Source: Stratiolaelaps scimitus
Lineage: Eukaryota > Arthropoda > Arachnida > Mesostigmata > Laelapidae
DNA: 64,000 nucleotides
Direction: 5' to 3'
NCBI GenBank assembly: GCA_019614645.1
Contig: JABWDB010000032.1
Coordinates: 496,001-560,000, forward strand
Within the stretch, counting starts at the first letter, position 1; every line of letters begins with the position of its first letter. The notes below the pieces were generated by a model, which saw only the letters and a program-made list of their open reading frames with translations, had not been told where the DNA came from and did no database searches. Positions 61,391-64,000 of this stretch are shown here, piece after piece. Position numbers and translations under genes: made by a program.

Positions 61391-64000
61391 GAAGGTGGAA
61401 AAAATACCACTCATATTATTCACGACGGCGCCATAACGATATGACCACCGAATTGTTAGTTAGCTTGCTAAAAGCTTCACCGCTTTTACGGGACAACAAA
61501 CACGAGAAGAAGATAATTACCAAGGCTACAGCGGTAGCATATGATACCATGGACAAAAACGGAGGAGACAAACACGTCATACAAGGGCGGTGATTTTCAT
61601 TTAACAATGAAACAATGTGTGTGGTGTCGACAGATTAGCATACGACATTGGCAAGGGGTGTGGTCGTATCTCGTTGGGCATATGGAGTGGCCTGGGTTAC
61701 TTGTGAAATGCGTGACTCTAAATTGCCCTTGTAGAACTTAGTCTGTACGGCGCTCGAAGGAGGTGGGCCGCTCACCAATAGCATGTAGGCTACGATCATT
61801 GATAGGAAAATGAGTTCGGTACACTCAGCTCTACCGCAAACAGAAAAAACTCGGAAAACGGGGGCAATAAACGGTTCTCGCCTGTGATCGCCAACCAGCT
61901 AGGTCTAGGCTAAATTTAGGTGATTCTTAGTCCTGCAGCCACCGTCTCCGAGCTGATGTCCCAATGAAACTATGGAGCTTTTTCTCGCAATTCGTTCAAC
62001 CAGTAATTAGTGTTCAAGTATTCGTATATTTGAATCTATTCCTGAAATTCGTAAATGACCTAGGTCAGGTTAGGACGATTCAAATTGAACCTCTCACTAT
62101 CGTCATTTGAGTTTTCCTGCTTTGAGCATTTTGCCACTATTCGTTGAGTCCTGTTTCAATTATTACATTTTTAGAGAAACATGCAAGTTGTTGTTGTTGT
62201 TCTCTATCGGTTTCTTCGATATATGCATAATGACGGCTTGGTCTACACTTCGCAAACAATGATATCCGGTATATTGGCAAGCTACATATGCTGATCGACG
62301 ACTCCAGTGGAGACAAACCTTTTTTTTTTCTGTTCAACCTTCAAATTCATTTGCCTACAGCATCTGCACGTTCCTCTGACCACCAACCCTTACCATCAAT
62401 CATAGCTGCTTGCTCGGTTATCAACACTGTTTTGCCAAATTCAATTGATCAATGGGCCGCGTCTCAACCGCCTCCGCGGGTGCCGTTTGAATTAACCGAC
62501 GACGACCTGATATTTCCATTATTAGCGTCCGCGTCAGCGCCCCCCCCCCCTACTGTCGTCAATCGCCGTACGCACGCCATAATGCTCTAACACAACAGTG
62601 CAATATTGCTGACGGGGGAGGCTGTGCCGAGGTCGGCGTCTGGCGTGGACCGCGTTCGTTGTGTATTTTCTGTATATTGTGTAAGATGTCGTTTAACAGG
62701 TGGCTTCGTGAAGCTTTCAAAGTGAGAACCTCCAATGCAGCAGCAGCAGCAGCACTCCGCTCGAAGGGCGTAAAACAAACAACAATTAATTGGAACACAC
62801 ACACGCATACACATATTGGAAATTAGCAGAATCTATATGCCGTAGCACTTATCGATTGCAATGGTGTATGAGTAACTTGTGCGCGCTGCCGCGTTCGAGA
62901 GGCAGTAGGTACGTTTTCGGCAAACGTCTAAGCAGCCGTTAGCGATCAGACAAACATTGTCTGAGATCGACAACCCCCCTCAGTCAGCTGTTTCTATCCA
63001 GGTTACGTGACAGACCTGCGATCTGAGCCTTTAGCTGTTTATTACTGCGAGGATACACATGCCACCCTTGCTTTATTCTCCAACCATCTCGAGCTTGGCA
63101 ATGATTCATAGACCCGTAGAGATGAGGGATCACGCTCAAAAAGCATACCCCTTTAATGGCGGCGACGTACAAAGAACGATCTGCAGGCAAGTGGGTGTCC
63201 TAGAATATATATATATATATATATATTGACAACTGACCACTCATCATTGAAGAGGTTGCTACTGCTGCATTGGGAGTCAGTCGCAGAGACTCGACGCGCG
63301 ACCCGACAACTGTTCGGGTGTTACCAAGCACGCTGCCTGGTGGACGATCGATTATTGCTGTATGGTGATATGATGATGATACAAATAATAATAATAGTTA
63401 TGATTATTATGATTATTATTATAATTATAACGCTGAGCATTAATAGGAGAATAATGAGCGCCGAGATTGAGAAGGACCGTTGGACCGTTGCTTTCGAGGG
63501 CTGACCACAGTGATGGGATCCAAGCCAAGATGAGCATGGTCATTCTGCGACAATGTGGAGGGCACACACTTCCGCAATGCAACTCAACATGATGATGAGA
63601 CAAATATAAAGAGACGACAAATCAATCGATATGGACATAACAAGGACGATATCTGGACAAAATTGATTAGGGACTATTATGATTCACCTGCGTAATAACT
63701 ATATAGATATATATAATAATAATAATAATAGTCCTTCAACTACTCCCAGAACGGATGAATGATAGACGAACTGTACTTCTTCAACTAATGTAACTGTCGT
63801 GTATGATAAGGGGTGAGGATGCCTGTTATCGCATGACGGCGGCTAACGATCTGAGCCAATGATTATGCTCGTGTCACCTATGGGGTATACCTTGAGGAGG
63901 AACAACACGAAGAGACAATTAGACTGTCTGTTAATTGAATTGACCCCATGTATCGGCAAGATCCGGCCACTGTGTGTGCACGCCGCGACCTCGAACGACT

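Larger units (their letters stand above)
56378..64000 (+). other. Shaker 3' UTR and downstream sequence; no further gene seen
   Basis: The 3' UTR must start at 56378, but its end is not fixed. The first AATAAA hexamers I see are at about 59874-59879, 60358-60363 and 61866, none with clear downstream support, so a long UTR is possible. The sequence is AT-rich with TA, AAT and GAT microsatellites, a G-run at 58996-59014 and no SINE. Open frames, such as 62288-62590, are unrecognised. Confidence 0.5.

Noticed and set aside
62288..62590. 100-codon open frame downstream of Shaker
   Set aside because: Unrecognised, Pro- and Ser-rich, crosses a C-run and has no supporting signals.

Overview
This window looks like non-coding-rich animal nuclear DNA carrying one recognisable host gene, a Shaker (Kv1-type) voltage-gated potassium channel on the + strand. 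Spliced exons with GT/AG borders, large introns, microsatellites, tRNA-derived SINEs, a mariner transposon and a non-LTR retrotransposon all indicate a eukaryote. The channel protein closely follows arthropod Shaker, including an ETDV C-terminus. An arthropod is therefore likely. A chelicerate such as a mite or tick is possible but cannot be decided from this sequence.

Layout. Positions 1 to about 13000 hold no supported gene, several SINEs and a 0.24 kb GA-rich tract. Positions 13000 to 24285 are GC-richer and carry CAG/CAA runs, a G-rich block and only one SINE fragment. This stretch may contain promoter, 5' UTR or alternative first exons, but none is proven. A probable N-terminal exon ends at 24755. 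Eight exons with matching phases follow: 36358-36623, 37829-37953, 38650-38795, 41091-41431, 49487-49708, 53881-54032, 55016-55405 and 56213-56377. They give a common protein of 601 residues: T1 domain, S1 to S6 and a PDZ-binding tail. No start ATG is in frame in the N-terminal exon, so at least one further upstream exon is missing from this model. From 56378 to 64000 there are AT-rich microsatellites and no further gene that I can support.

Mobile DNA sits in the introns. Intron 5 holds a complete-length 1285 bp mariner with terminal inverted repeats, whose transposase is broken by one in-frame TGA. Intron 6 holds a 3.4 kb CR1/Jockey-like LINE with an apurinic endonuclease and reverse transcriptase, also with one in-frame TGA. 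Three short interspersed repeat families, called A, B and C here, and a fourth dispersed repeat D are defined by comparing copies inside the window. Two family B copies with target-site duplications lie within 70 bases of Shaker 3' splice sites.

Most notable for follow-up: an arginine at the outer-pore position that is Thr449 in fly Shaker; SINE B insertions beside acceptors; a 31-33 bp T-rich tandem array resembling repeated 3' splice sites; an AT-rich minisatellite beginning directly after a donor and keeping the Shaker frame open; and a 29 bp minisatellite just before the S4 exon. I found no clearly new multi-gene system.
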